Shown here: positions 41,687 through 50,835 of the stretch, in pieces
How the letters are laid out: the number at the start of each line of letters is the position of its first letter
Numbering within the stretch: position 1 is the stretch's first letter
Source: an uncultured Eubacteriales bacterium
GTDB taxonomy: Bacteria; Bacillota; Clostridia; Oscillospirales; Acutalibacteraceae
Assembly: GCA_934476085.1 (NCBI GenBank)
Contig: CAKSNE010000011.1
Coordinates: 1-61,095 of the forward strand
Length of the DNA stretch: 61,095 nucleotides
Reading direction: 5' to 3'
Made by a program: the position numbers and the translations under genes
The notes under the pieces: generated by a model
Databases searched by the model: none
The model's input: only the letters and a program-made list of their open reading frames with translations
Told to the model about the DNA's origin: nothing

Positions 41687-44600
41687 ATGAAGTCTTACAA
41701 ATTAGAAAAAGATACATTTATTATTGAAAATTATGACAAAAAAGTACCGTTTTGCTCATTTTTGCCAGGGTTAACAGGTGAAAAAGGTGTGCCGATTTGG
41801 TCTTTTTATGTAAACCGCGGTCAATGTATAACAAGCTTTGGTGTTGACCATAAGGATAATCCTATTATGGAATTTGCTCCTGCTAACATTGCTTATGAAA
41901 ATACCGCTGTAAAAGGTTTTAGAACCTTCGTTAGAAAAAACGGCGAGTTTTTTGAGCCGTTTTCGGTTACTGCTATGAAAAATATTAAAAGAGATTTGTT
42001 TATTAAACAAAATTCATTCAAAATTGTTGAAACCGACAACAATACAAATTTTAAAACAACAGTTGAGTATTTTATTTTGCCAAATGAATCGTTTGGTGCA
42101 ATTGTAAGAAATGTTACATTTGAAAATCTCTCTAAAAAAGCTGATTTTGAAATATTAGACGGTATGCCTAGAATTATTCCTTACGGCGTTTCGGGCAGTG
42201 ACTTTTCAAGAATGGCATATTTAATGCGTTCGTACAACACAATCAGAAATATTGAGAATAAAATTCCGCTTATTTTTAATGAAATCAGCGGTGATGATGA
42301 CGCAGAAGTTAAAACTAATGAAGGCGGATATTTTTATCTTACATTTGATAAAAACGGAGTTGTTTGCCCAATTTATGATCCTAGTGCTATTTTTGACGAG
42401 GAAACTTCGCTTATTTATCCGTTTAATTTTGCAGAAAAAGGTCTTGATTTTGTAAAAGATTTTAAACAACACGGCACTAATAAAATTTGCGGTTGCTTTA
42501 CTCCTGTAAAAACTACTTTAGATAAAGGCGAAACTTATAGAATCAGCTCTCTTTGCGGATATATTCATTCTGCTGAAATTATTAATGAAAAAGCAAAAAC
42601 TATTGCTGACTTTAATTATATTGATGAAAAATTAGCTGATGCTGATAAATTGAGTGAAACATTTACAAGAGATATTGCTACAAAATCCGGCAATAAAGTT
42701 ATGGATATGTATTTTAGACAATGCTATTTAGACAACTTTTTGCGTGGTGGATATCCTTTTGTATTCAAAGGTGAAGATAAAAACAAAGTTGTTCATCTTT
42801 TCTCAAGAAAACACGGCGATCCTGAGCGTGATTATAACTTTTTCTCAATTGCTGCCGAGTATTATTCACAAGGCGACGGCAACTTTAGAGATGTTTTGCA
42901 AAACCGTCGTAATGATGTATTATTTCACCCTGATGTAAATGATTTTAATATTGAAATGTTCTTCTCTTATATTCAGTTTAACGGATACAATCCGCTTTGC
43001 GTTAAGGGTACAACATTTACTGTGCTTGAGAATAAGAAAGAAGAAATAGAAAAAATTGTTTCAAGCTGTGTTAGCGAAAGACGAGAAGTAGTAGATAAAA
43101 TTTTATGCAAAAACTTTACTGCAGGTTCACTTATTAATGGCATTTATAATAACCACGCAAAATTATCTGTTTCTGATGATGAATTTTTAGGCAAAGTTCT
43201 TGCTTGTTGCGAACAAAATTTTGAGGCTTCAACCGATAAATTCGGTAACTGGTCAGACCATTGGGATTACTTACTTGATTTAATTGAAAATTATCTTAAA
43301 GTTTATCCTGATAAATTAGAACAATTATTGTTTGATAATAAAAATTACAAATATTTTGATAGTGATGTATTTGTTTTACCTAGAAGTGAAAAATATATGT
43401 TTGACGGCAAATCCGCCCGTCAGTTTGACTCATTTATAATTGAAACAGACAGATATGAAAAAGGCTATGTTAAAGACGGTACTAACTGGCTTAAAGATGA
43501 AAAGGGTAATGTTTATAAAACAAATTTAATTGAGAAAATTTTCTCACTATGCGTAAATAAATTTGCTCTTTTAGATCCTATGCAGATGGGTATTGAAATG
43601 GAAGCAAACAGAGCAGGCTGGTGTGACGCTACTAATGGTTTGCCTAGTATGTTTGGCAGCGGTATGAGCGAAACATTTGAGCTCTTAAGCCTTTGCAAAT
43701 TTGCAGTTTCGGCTTTTGAAAAATTTGCTGACAGAGAAATTAAAATTCCTGTTGAATTAAATGATTTCTTTAAAAAGATTAATAAATCCGTTGATAATTA
43801 CAATTTAGAATTTAAGTTTTGGGATGAAGTTTCAACCGCTAGAGAAGAATTTAGACAAAAAGTTCGTTATACTATCAGCGGTAAAACTGTTATGGTTAAA
43901 CTATGCGATTTAGCAGAAGAACTTAAAAAGTATATTGATATTATCAATAAGGGTATTAATAAAGCAGTTGAATTCGGCAATGGTTTTTGTCCTACTTATA
44001 TTAAATATAACGCAACTGATTTTGAAATTCTTAATGATAAAAGACCGGGTTATCCAACAGTTAAGGTTAATGCTTTTGAGCCTGTTCAAGTTGCAAAATT
44101 CCTTGAAGGCCCTGCTAAATATATTCGTGATTGTAACGATAGCAAGCTAGGTCTTGAAATACTTAAAAAAGTAAAAGACTCAAATGTTTATGATAAAAAG
44201 TTAAAAATGTATAAAACAAGCGAAAGCCTTAAAAAAGAGGGTATTCAATTCGGCAGAATTGCGGCATTTACTCCGGGTTGGCAAGAAAATGAGTCAATCT
44301 TTTTACATATGGAATATAAATTCTTGCTTGGAATTTTTGAGAGCGGTAATTATAAAGAATTTTATGAAGAAATGAAGAATGTCTTTATTCCATTCCAAGA
44401 TCCGGCGGTTTATGGCAGATCAATTCTTGAAAATTGTTCATTCTTGGCTTCATCAGCTAACCCTGATGAAAATTTACATGGCAGAGGATTTGTTTCTCGT
44501 CTTTCAGGTTCAACAACAGAAGTTGTATCAATTTGGACTGATATGTTCTTAGGCAAGACACCTTTTGTTTATAAAGATGGAAAATTAGGACTTAAAATAA

Positions 44601-44827
44601 AACCTATGTTACCTGATTTTATGTTTGATGAAAACGGGGAAGTAGAATTTAATTTCTTAACTGAAAACAAAGTAAAAGTTCATAATCCAAGTTGTGATAA
44701 TGTTTATGACAAAGAGATTTCTTATGTTATAGTAGATGGCGTTAAATTTGACGGAGATACCGTATGGGGAGAAACCGCTGAAGCAGTCAGAAACGGTAAA
44801 GGTAAAAATATCGAAATCTTCTATTAA
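41687..44827 (+). CDS. GH94-like glycoside phosphorylase (specificity unknown)
   Basis: This is about 1046 residues. An N-terminal beta-sandwich (FLPGLTGEKGVPIWSFYVNR, near 25-45) precedes an (alpha/alpha)6 catalytic part. The segment AGWCDATNGLPSMFGSG with a following Glu (near 645-665) is in the place of the GH94 general-acid Asp motif. A C-terminal beta-sheet (LGLKIKPMLPDFMF) completes the fold. Intracellular phosphorylases of this size cleave beta-linked oligosaccharides with phosphate. It is longer than typical cellobiose phosphorylase and closer in size to oligoglucan phosphorylases. ATG 41687 follows GGGAG. No sugar transporter adjoins it. Confidence 0.7.
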   Translation: MKSYKLEKDTFIIENYDKKVPFCSFLPGLTGEKGVPIWSFYVNRGQCITSFGVDHKDNPIMEFAPANIAYENTAVKGFRTFVRKNGEFFEPFSVTAMKNIKRDLFIKQNSFKIVETDNNTNFKTTVEYFILPNESFGAIVRNVTFENLSKKADFEILDGMPRIIPYGVSGSDFSRMAYLMRSYNTIRNIENKIPLIFNEISGDDDAEVKTNEGGYFYLTFDKNGVVCPIYDPSAIFDEETSLIYPFNFAEKGLDFVKDFKQHGTNKICGCFTPVKTTLDKGETYRISSLCGYIHSAEIINEKAKTIADFNYIDEKLADADKLSETFTRDIATKSGNKVMDMYFRQCYLDNFLRGGYPFVFKGEDKNKVVHLFSRKHGDPERDYNFFSIAAEYYSQGDGNFRDVLQNRRNDVLFHPDVNDFNIEMFFSYIQFNGYNPLCVKGTTFTVLENKKEEIEKIVSSCVSERREVVDKILCKNFTAGSLINGIYNNHAKLSVSDDEFLGKVLACCEQNFEASTDKFGNWSDHWDYLLDLIENYLKVYPDKLEQLLFDNKNYKYFDSDVFVLPRSEKYMFDGKSARQFDSFIIETDRYEKGYVKDGTNWLKDEKGNVYKTNLIEKIFSLCVNKFALLDPMQMGIEMEANRAGWCDATNGLPSMFGSGMSETFELLSLCKFAVSAFEKFADREIKIPVELNDFFKKINKSVDNYNLEFKFWDEVSTAREEFRQKVRYTISGKTVMVKLCDLAEELKKYIDIINKGINKAVEFGNGFCPTYIKYNATDFEILNDKRPGYPTVKVNAFEPVQVAKFLEGPAKYIRDCNDSKLGLEILKKVKDSNVYDKKLKMYKTSESLKKEGIQFGRIAAFTPGWQENESIFLHMEYKFLLGIFESGNYKEFYEEMKNVFIPFQDPAVYGRSILENCSFLASSANPDENLHGRGFVSRLSGSTTEVVSIWTDMFLGKTPFVYKDGKLGLKIKPMLPDFMFDENGEVEFNFLTENKVKVHNPSCDNVYDKEISYVIVDGVKFDGDTVWGETAEAVRNGKGKNIEIFY

Positions 44828-44912
44828 ATTTTGCTTTGTTGTAAAATAGCCTGTAATTAATCTTGAATAATATGTAATATTATAATAAAACACATATAAT
44901 CGAGGTGATGTA

Positions 44913-46109
44913 ATGAAGTATAAAATCGGACTTTTTAATGATTCTTTTCCACCAACAATAGATGGTGTTGCAAATACAGTTTATAATTATGCTGATATTA
45001 TGACAAAAGAAGATTTATCAGAATGTACCGTTGTTACTCCAAAATATCCTAATATATCTGATGAGTATGATTTTGATGTTGTAAGATATAGTTCAACATC
45101 GCTTTCAAAAAAGTTAGGCTATAGAGTGGGTAATGTTATTCCGGTAAAAACTTTAAACAAATTAAAAGGTAAAAATTTTGATTTGATTCATGTTCATTCG
45201 CCGTTTGTTTCTTCAATTGTTGCTGATGAATTAGTTAAATTAAATCCTAAAATACCTGTTGTTTTAACTTATCATACAAAGTTTGATATAGAACTTGAAA
45301 AAAGATTGAAATTAAAGTCATTCCTAAAAGTTGCAAGAAAATTTGTACTTAGAAATATTAAGTTAGCCGATGAAGTTTGGGTTGTTAGCGATGGAGCAAT
45401 TGAATCATTGCGAGAACTCGGTTATAAAGGCGACTATGTTGTTATGCGAAACGGTACCGACTTTAAAAAAGGTGCTTCATCAATTGAAGTTCAAGAAAAA
45501 CTACGCAAAAAACTTGAGATAAACGATGATGAACTTGTATTTTTATTTGTCGGCAGAATGATGTGGTATAAAAACATAAAATTAATTATGGACGCACTTC
45601 GACTTTTACCGACTGATTTTAAATATAAAATGATATTTGTCGGCGATGGATATGATAGACCTGCTATGGAAAATTACGCAAAACACATAGGTATATCTAA
45701 AAAGTGTATTTTTACAGGCGCTATTTATGACAGAGAAAAATTGAGAGATTATTATTCAATTAGTGATTTATTTGTTTTTCCTTCAACCTATGATACTTCA
45801 GGATTGGTTGTTATGGAAGCGGCAGCTACTTGTTTACCGGCAATTTTGGTTGAAAAAAGTTGTGCTGCAGAAGGCATTATTCATAATAGAAACGGCTTTT
45901 TATGTCTTGAAAACGAAGTTAGCCTTAAAGATAATATTTTACAGGCTGTTTCTGACAGAGATAGATTAAAACAAATAGGAAAAACAGCTCAGGAAGAAGT
46001 TTATTGCTCTTGGGAAGAATCTGTTAGAAAAGCTAATGAACGATATAAATATGTAATTGAAAATTTTCAACCGAAAGGTTTTTTCAAACGCAGAAAGAAA
46101 GGTAATTAA
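44913..46109 (+). CDS. GT4 family glycosyltransferase
   Basis: The 398-residue GT-B enzyme has an N-terminal domain opening with KIGLFNDSFPPTIDGVANTV and a nucleotide-sugar domain with FLFVGRMMWYKN near 212. The GT4 E-x7-E region is STYDTSGLVVMEAAA, where the first Glu is replaced by Asp or Thr, while the second Glu is kept. It resembles diglucosyldiacylglycerol-type or monoglucosyl transferases of Firmicutes (glycolipid synthesis). GAGGTGATG is a strong ribosome site. The lipid acceptor is inferred. Confidence 0.85.
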   Translation: MKYKIGLFNDSFPPTIDGVANTVYNYADIMTKEDLSECTVVTPKYPNISDEYDFDVVRYSSTSLSKKLGYRVGNVIPVKTLNKLKGKNFDLIHVHSPFVSSIVADELVKLNPKIPVVLTYHTKFDIELEKRLKLKSFLKVARKFVLRNIKLADEVWVVSDGAIESLRELGYKGDYVVMRNGTDFKKGASSIEVQEKLRKKLEINDDELVFLFVGRMMWYKNIKLIMDALRLLPTDFKYKMIFVGDGYDRPAMENYAKHIGISKKCIFTGAIYDREKLRDYYSISDLFVFPSTYDTSGLVVMEAAATCLPAILVEKSCAAEGIIHNRNGFLCLENEVSLKDNILQAVSDRDRLKQIGKTAQEEVYCSWEESVRKANERYKYVIENFQPKGFFKRRKKGN

Positions 46110-46111
46110 AA

Positions 46112-46717
46112 ATGAGTAACAGACAATTAAAACCACTTGAAAAAGGAGATACCGTTGCGGTTCTTAAAACAAATTTAGGTAATATTACATTTAAACTTTT
46201 TCCAAACGATGCTCCTAAAACTGTAGAAAACTTTACAACTCATATTAAAGACGGTTATTACAACGGAATTATTTTTCATAGAGTAATTAAAGATTTTATG
46301 ATCCAAGGCGGCGATCCTACCGGTACGGGTATGGGCGGCGAATCTATTTACGGTAGAGCTTTTGAAGATGAGTTTACACCTGAACTCCGTAATTACAGAG
46401 GTGCTTTATCAATGGCAAATGCCGGCCCTTCAACAAACGGAAGTCAGTTTTTCATTGTTCAATGTGATAATGTTTCACAAGGTTTAATTGACCAAATGAA
46501 AGATATCGGCGGAGAAGCTTTTCCAAATGAATGTATCGAAAACTATTCAAAATTAGGCGGCACACCTCATCTTGATTTTAGACACACCGTATTTGGTCAA
46601 GTTGTTGACGGTATGGATGTTGTTGATAAAATTGCAAATGTTGCAACAGGAATGGGCGATAAACCTGTTGATGATGTTGTTATTGAAGACGCTGAAACAT
46701 ATATTTTCGGTGAATAA
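46112..46717 (+). CDS. Cyclophilin-type peptidyl-prolyl isomerase
   Basis: The 201-residue cytosolic protein has IIFHRVIKDFMIQGGDPTGTG (catalytic Arg near 54) and NGSQFFIVQ. An insertion around 130-155 contains the sequence FPNECIENYSKLGG. No signal peptide is present, so it acts on cytosolic proteins. It starts two bases after the GT4 stop. Confidence 0.93.
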   Translation: MSNRQLKPLEKGDTVAVLKTNLGNITFKLFPNDAPKTVENFTTHIKDGYYNGIIFHRVIKDFMIQGGDPTGTGMGGESIYGRAFEDEFTPELRNYRGALSMANAGPSTNGSQFFIVQCDNVSQGLIDQMKDIGGEAFPNECIENYSKLGGTPHLDFRHTVFGQVVDGMDVVDKIANVATGMGDKPVDDVVIEDAETYIFGE

Positions 46718-46719
46718 TT

Positions 46720-47646
46720 TTGAATGAATTTTTAAACTCTGCTTTTAGTTTAGCAGGCCAAGTTGTTCAGCTGTTTATATTAATGACAGTTGGGTTTGTA
46801 TGTTCAAAAACAAAGTTAATCAGTGGTAAAGGCGTAAAAGAATTTGTAAACATTCTTCTTTATATTGTTACACCTTGTTTGATTGTTAATTCATTTTTAT
46901 CAGTTGAATTTAATAATGAAACAATCAATTCTTTGCTTATAGCAACGGGTTGTGCAATAGTTTCTCATATTATCGGAATTATAGTTTCATTTGTAGTAAA
47001 TGATAGCAATGAAAAGAAAAAATCAGTACTTCGTTTTGGTACAATTTTTTCTAATGCCGGTTATATGGGATTGCCGTTAGCTCAGGCGGTATTTGGAGCA
47101 GAAGGCGTTTTTTATGCTTCAATTTATGTGGTAATGTTTAATGTAATTCAATGGACCTATGGAATTTCTCTTTATGATAAGGGTAAAAATTCGTTATTAA
47201 AAGTTCTAATAAATCCGGGTACAATCGGTGTTATTATCGGTCTGCCTTTATTCTTGCTTAAAGTTAGTTTACCTGATATTATTTTCACACCAATCAATTA
47301 TCTGTCATCGCTTAACACTCCGCTTGCTATGATGATTACGGGTTATTATTTTACTTGTTCAAAGCTTAATGTCGGAATGAATAATTTTAAAATGTGGCTT
47401 GTAGTTATTTTAAGATTAATTGCAGTTCCGTTAATCTCTTTGTTTATCTTTAAATATTTATTTAAAATCGACGGAGTATTGCTTTGCTGTTGTATTTTGC
47501 CGGTGTCAGCACCGACCGCTGTTAATACAATGGTATTAGCTTCAAAATTTGAATGTGATACAGATTTAGGTTTGAAATTAGTAACTATTACAACTCTTTT
47601 ATCTATTATTACAATGCCTGTTATTTTAGCTTTAGCTCAAATATAA
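46720..47646 (+). CDS. AEC family transporter
   Basis: The 308-residue protein has ten hydrophobic segments and the PIN/AEC-type sequences TPCLIVNSFL near 55, SNAGYMGLPLAQA near 112 and the C-terminal PVSAPTAVNTM. It probably moves organic acids or auxin-like anions. It starts at TTG 46720, two bases after the cyclophilin stop, with GGTGA six bases before. Confidence 0.9.
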   Translation: MNEFLNSAFSLAGQVVQLFILMTVGFVCSKTKLISGKGVKEFVNILLYIVTPCLIVNSFLSVEFNNETINSLLIATGCAIVSHIIGIIVSFVVNDSNEKKKSVLRFGTIFSNAGYMGLPLAQAVFGAEGVFYASIYVVMFNVIQWTYGISLYDKGKNSLLKVLINPGTIGVIIGLPLFLLKVSLPDIIFTPINYLSSLNTPLAMMITGYYFTCSKLNVGMNNFKMWLVVILRLIAVPLISLFIFKYLFKIDGVLLCCCILPVSAPTAVNTMVLASKFECDTDLGLKLVTITTLLSIITMPVILALAQI

Positions 47647-47647
47647 T

Positions 47648-47684
47648 TAAAAAACTCTGCTTAAATATTTAAGCAGAGTTTTTT
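47648..47684. terminator. Bidirectional terminator after the AEC gene
   Basis: A 14-bp stem (47651-47664 with 47669-47682) with loop ATAT is followed by T-run on both strands. Confidence 0.85.
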
Positions 47685-47698
47685 ATATATTACAATGT

Positions 47699-48478
47699 TT
47701 ATCGTTTTTTAAGTCTAACTTTTTCACCACGATTTTTATGAAGAATAAATTCTTTAAATAATGAATATATCATAGAAACCGCAATTATTATTGCAATTAT
47801 GATTATGATTATTGCAACAACTGACATAAAAAAGCTTTTAGCAATTTGTCCTGTTTCACCTTTTATATTCATACTGATAGATGAAATTAAATCATCAAAA
47901 TCATTATTTATTTCATCATCAGGTACGCTTAATTTGCTATACTTAATAAATTCATAACAGTTACCGCCGATAATTGTTAAAATGCTTTTATAGCTAAATC
48001 CTTTGTCGCCGCTACCATATCTGCAATTAAAACTAATAAAATCATATCCGTCAACTTGAATGACATCGGGCTCAGTTAAAAAAGAGTGACCGCCTTGTTC
48101 ATAAATTGATTTAAAATTTTTAATAACGGACTTTTTATCATTTTCGTCCATAGGAGTGAAGTTAGCAATTGTTTTTGAAAAATTATCAGAAGTGATTTTT
48201 AAAACAATCTGGCTGCCTTTTGATTCAGAAAATGCGTTTAGATATGTGCCATCGTTAATTTCTTTAACTGCTTCTTGTTTATCGATCGGCATTTTTTTGA
48301 AATAATCAGCACTTTTTTCAACATCTTCTGCTGTGAAATATAAATAATCTGACGATAAAGTCAAACCAATAGTATTTTCTTTGAATTTTACTTCTATTTT
48401 TTCGTTTTTAGCAAATGCGGGGAAGCTCATAGATAAAACAACTAGTAAAATCACTAAGAAGCATTTGAATTTTCTCAT
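47699..48478 (-). CDS. Membrane-anchored extracytoplasmic protein (unknown)
   Basis: This is about 259 residues. A signal peptide (FLVILLVVLSMSFPAFA) precedes a soluble domain of about 190 residues. A C-terminal isoleucine-rich membrane segment (about 215-245) and a basic tail complete it. The domain resembles clostridial proteins of unknown function with FAKNEKIEVKF at the start. ATG 48478 follows AAGGGG. It lies divergent from the cohesin-like gene, also membrane-anchored. Function is unknown. Confidence 0.7.
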   Translation of the reverse strand: MRKFKCFLVILLVVLSMSFPAFAKNEKIEVKFKENTIGLTLSSDYLYFTAEDVEKSADYFKKMPIDKQEAVKEINDGTYLNAFSESKGSQIVLKITSDNFSKTIANFTPMDENDKKSVIKNFKSIYEQGGHSFLTEPDVIQVDGYDFISFNCRYGSGDKGFSYKSILTIIGGNCYEFIKYSKLSVPDDEINNDFDDLISSISMNIKGETGQIAKSFFMSVVAIIIIIIAIIIAVSMIYSLFKEFILHKNRGEKVRLKKR

Positions 48479-48604
48479 TATTAACCCCTTATAAATAAAG
48501 TGTATATTAATATAATAAAATATTATGAACAAAAAATCAAGGAAAATCTAAAAATTTAACAAAAATTCAATAATTTAATGGTGGAAAAATAATTGAAAAT
48601 ATGA

Positions 48605-48610
48605 TACAAT
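48605..48610 (+). promoter_or_regulatory. -10 element of the cohesin-like gene
   Basis: TACAAT lies 35 bases before the ATG; a poor -35 (TGGAAA) is 17 bases upstream. The same TACAAT-type -10 precedes the GH94-like gene. Confidence 0.35.
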
Positions 48611-48643
48611 ACCATCATAGCAAATTTAAGGAGATTTTTTAAA

Positions 48644-49534
48644 ATGAAAAAACTAAGCGTTATGTTTATTTCAATTTTAATGGTTGTTTCTCTTGTCAGT
48701 TTTACTGCTTTTGCAGATAATAAACCTGTATTTAAAGCAGAAACTGTAAGCGGAAAAGCAGGAACGACAATTGAATTGCCTATTAAATTATCAAACAATA
48801 AGGGCTTTTGGGGTGTTACTATTAATGTTTTATTTAATACAAAAGTGCTTTCTGTCGCTGAAATAAAAAATAATAATGATGTTTTTAGAAACGGTGAATT
48901 TACAATCGGACCTTCGGATTTTTCTAAAGGCTATGTAAGAGTTTGTGCTTTTTCTAATAATATAAATGTTAATAACACAAGCAACGGAACTCTTTGCACT
49001 ATCGTTTTTAATGTTAAGGATGATGCTGTGCCGGGTGAATATCCTATTGAGTTTGAATATGACGAAAAAAGTGCTTGTGATATTGATGCGAAATATGTTT
49101 CAATAAATTGTGAAGACGGATTGGTTAGAATTTTAAAAGACAACGAAGAAAATCCGACCGTTAAAAAAGTTAATAGCGGAGATGTTATTGCAAAGGCTGA
49201 AAATAACAAACTTGTTACTACTAATACTAAAGCTACCAAAAGCGATAATAAAACAAAATCTATTGATAAAATCGTAACTGATAAAAACGGTCAAGCTATA
49301 ACAAATGAAAACGGTGATAAAGTTACAGTAACACAAAATGTTGACTCTGATTATAGTGAGAGCGAAACAGTTTTGCAAAACGATAATAAAGATAAAGGTT
49401 CTATTGAAGCTGATAAAGAGCAGGAAAAAGATACCCTTTCTGTTACAACAACTGTACTTATAATTTTAGGAGCTGTTGTTGCAGCCGGTGTGGTTGCAGC
49501 AGGTTTCGTTTTTGCAATTAAAAAGAAAAAATAA
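48644..49534 (+). CDS. Membrane-anchored cohesin-like domain protein
   Basis: The 296-residue protein has a signal peptide (to AFADNKP) and one cohesin-like domain over about 28-170 (AGTTIELPIKLSNN, GFWGVTINVLFNTKVL, GTLCTIVFNVKDDAVPGEYP). A polar Lys/Asp/Asn-rich linker follows, with a C-terminal membrane segment (about 265-290) ending in KKKK. Cohesin domains bind dockerins in cellulosomes, but similar domains occur in non-cellulosomal surface proteins. No dockerin gene is in the window. GGAG lies ten bases before the ATG. Confidence 0.8.
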   Translation: MKKLSVMFISILMVVSLVSFTAFADNKPVFKAETVSGKAGTTIELPIKLSNNKGFWGVTINVLFNTKVLSVAEIKNNNDVFRNGEFTIGPSDFSKGYVRVCAFSNNINVNNTSNGTLCTIVFNVKDDAVPGEYPIEFEYDEKSACDIDAKYVSINCEDGLVRILKDNEENPTVKKVNSGDVIAKAENNKLVTTNTKATKSDNKTKSIDKIVTDKNGQAITNENGDKVTVTQNVDSDYSESETVLQNDNKDKGSIEADKEQEKDTLSVTTTVLIILGAVVAAGVVAAGFVFAIKKKK

Positions 49535-49545
49535 AGATTTCGTTA

Positions 49546-49586
49546 AAAATAGCAACTGATAGTATAAAACAGTTGCTATTTTTTTA
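49546..49586 (+). terminator. Terminator after the cohesin-like gene
   Basis: Stem AATAGCAACTG/CAGTTGCTATT (with flanking A/T) has an 11-base loop and a seven-T tail. Confidence 0.8.
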
Positions 49587-49653
49587 TGCATTTGATATAA
49601 TACCAAATGTGCATTAATACAATTTACAAAAAACATATATTAAAGGAGTTTTT

Positions 49654-50193
49654 ATGACAGATATTATTAATTCATTTGCCGATTGGATTAGGTCTTTCGG
49701 AGTACCTGATTACTTAGTAATTTTTATTATTTCTCTTTTTCCTATTTTAGAGCTTCGAGGCGGACTAATCGTTGCAGCATTTCTAGAATTAAAGCTATTG
49801 CCGTCTTTCGCAGTTTGTTTTTTAGGAAATATTATTCCTATTCCGTTTATTTTATTGTTAATTCAAAAACTGTTTGTTTTGATGAAAAAATGGAAACCTA
49901 CATATAAGTTAGCCGTTTATTTTGAGAAAAAAGGTGAGAAAAACGCCAAAGAAGCGGAAAGCAAAACGTTTTGGGGCAAAATACTGTTTTTGTTTTTATT
50001 CGTTGCAATTCCACTTCCGGGCACAGGCGGTTGGACCGGAGCGTTAGTTGCTTCATTTATGAATATGAAGCTAAAATACTCAATCCCAACTATTTTAGCA
50101 GGTGTTTTAACCGCAGGATTTATTATGTCTATAATTTGTTATGCTTTACCTGAGCTTTGTGCTGCATGGTTTGGATTTAGCTTTGCTAGTTAA
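49654..50193 (+). CDS. Sm_multidrug_ex (COG2426) membrane protein
   Basis: The 179-residue protein has about four membrane segments with FPILELRGGLIVAAF near 32 and FVAIPLPGTGGWTGALVAS near 120, the hallmark of this small putative exporter family. Substrate is unknown. Its last eight bases overlap the end of the converging tspO gene. Confidence 0.88.
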   Translation: MTDIINSFADWIRSFGVPDYLVIFIISLFPILELRGGLIVAAFLELKLLPSFAVCFLGNIIPIPFILLLIQKLFVLMKKWKPTYKLAVYFEKKGEKNAKEAESKTFWGKILFLFLFVAIPLPGTGGWTGALVASFMNMKLKYSIPTILAGVLTAGFIMSIICYALPELCAAWFGFSFAS

Positions 50194-50653
50194 GGGCTGC
50201 CACACCGATATTAAGATAAGTTGAATAAACTAACCAAATAAGGTAAGGCAGAAGTAGAAATCCGGCGTTTTTATCGCAGTTATAAAAGTAGTAAATAGAT
50301 ATAACTGCTGATGCTAACATTAAGAAAATTATTACAACTGCCACTGCATACCATTGCAAAGTAAAAAATATAATAGGCCATAGAAGATTCAGACCAAGAA
50401 GTACTGCGTACGATTGTCTGGATCTTTTTTTATCGCAATAAGAGTCTTCAACTAAATAAATTGAAACACCTATTAATATATAAAGTAATGTCCAAATAAA
50501 AGGAAATACTATTGATGGCGGTGAAACAGGCGGTTTAAGTAAATTTGAATAAACCGCTTTTGCATTAGATGTAAAAATATTTGCAAGAAGTCCTGTAAAA
50601 AGCGGCAGTAAAATACTCGGTATTAATTTTTTTAGAGAAATTGTTCTTATCAT
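50186..50653 (-). CDS. tspO: TspO/MBR family protein
   Basis: The 155-residue protein has five hydrophobic segments and the family motifs KPPVSPPSIVFPFIWTLLYI near 40-60 and a Trp-rich middle (WYAVAVV). TspO binds tetrapyrroles and related ligands. It is convergent with, and overlaps, the Sm_multidrug_ex gene by eight bases. Confidence 0.9.
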   Translation of the reverse strand: MIRTISLKKLIPSILLPLFTGLLANIFTSNAKAVYSNLLKPPVSPPSIVFPFIWTLLYILIGVSIYLVEDSYCDKKRSRQSYAVLLGLNLLWPIIFFTLQWYAVAVVIIFLMLASAVISIYYFYNCDKNAGFLLLPYLIWLVYSTYLNIGVAALN

Positions 50654-50764
50654 TATTTTTACTCCTTAAATAAATTCTTATATGTAATAATTATGCAAAA
50701 AATTCCGATTTTATTATTTTATTAATTGTTTTTGAGTAATAATAATATAAGTTGTAAAAAAACA

Positions 50765-50792
50765 TTGACAAAACCACTATATATGGTATAAA
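50765..50792 (+). promoter_or_regulatory. Promoter of the divergent topoisomerase genes
   Basis: TTGACA (50765-50770) and TATAAA (50787-50792) have 16 bases between them, followed by the ribosome site AAAGGAG near 50814-50820. The spacer contains an ACTATATATGG segment with near-palindromic character. Confidence 0.6.
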
Positions 50793-50835
50793 ATTAATAT
50801 GTATATTTATGTTTAAAAGGAGATATTAAAAGCTA

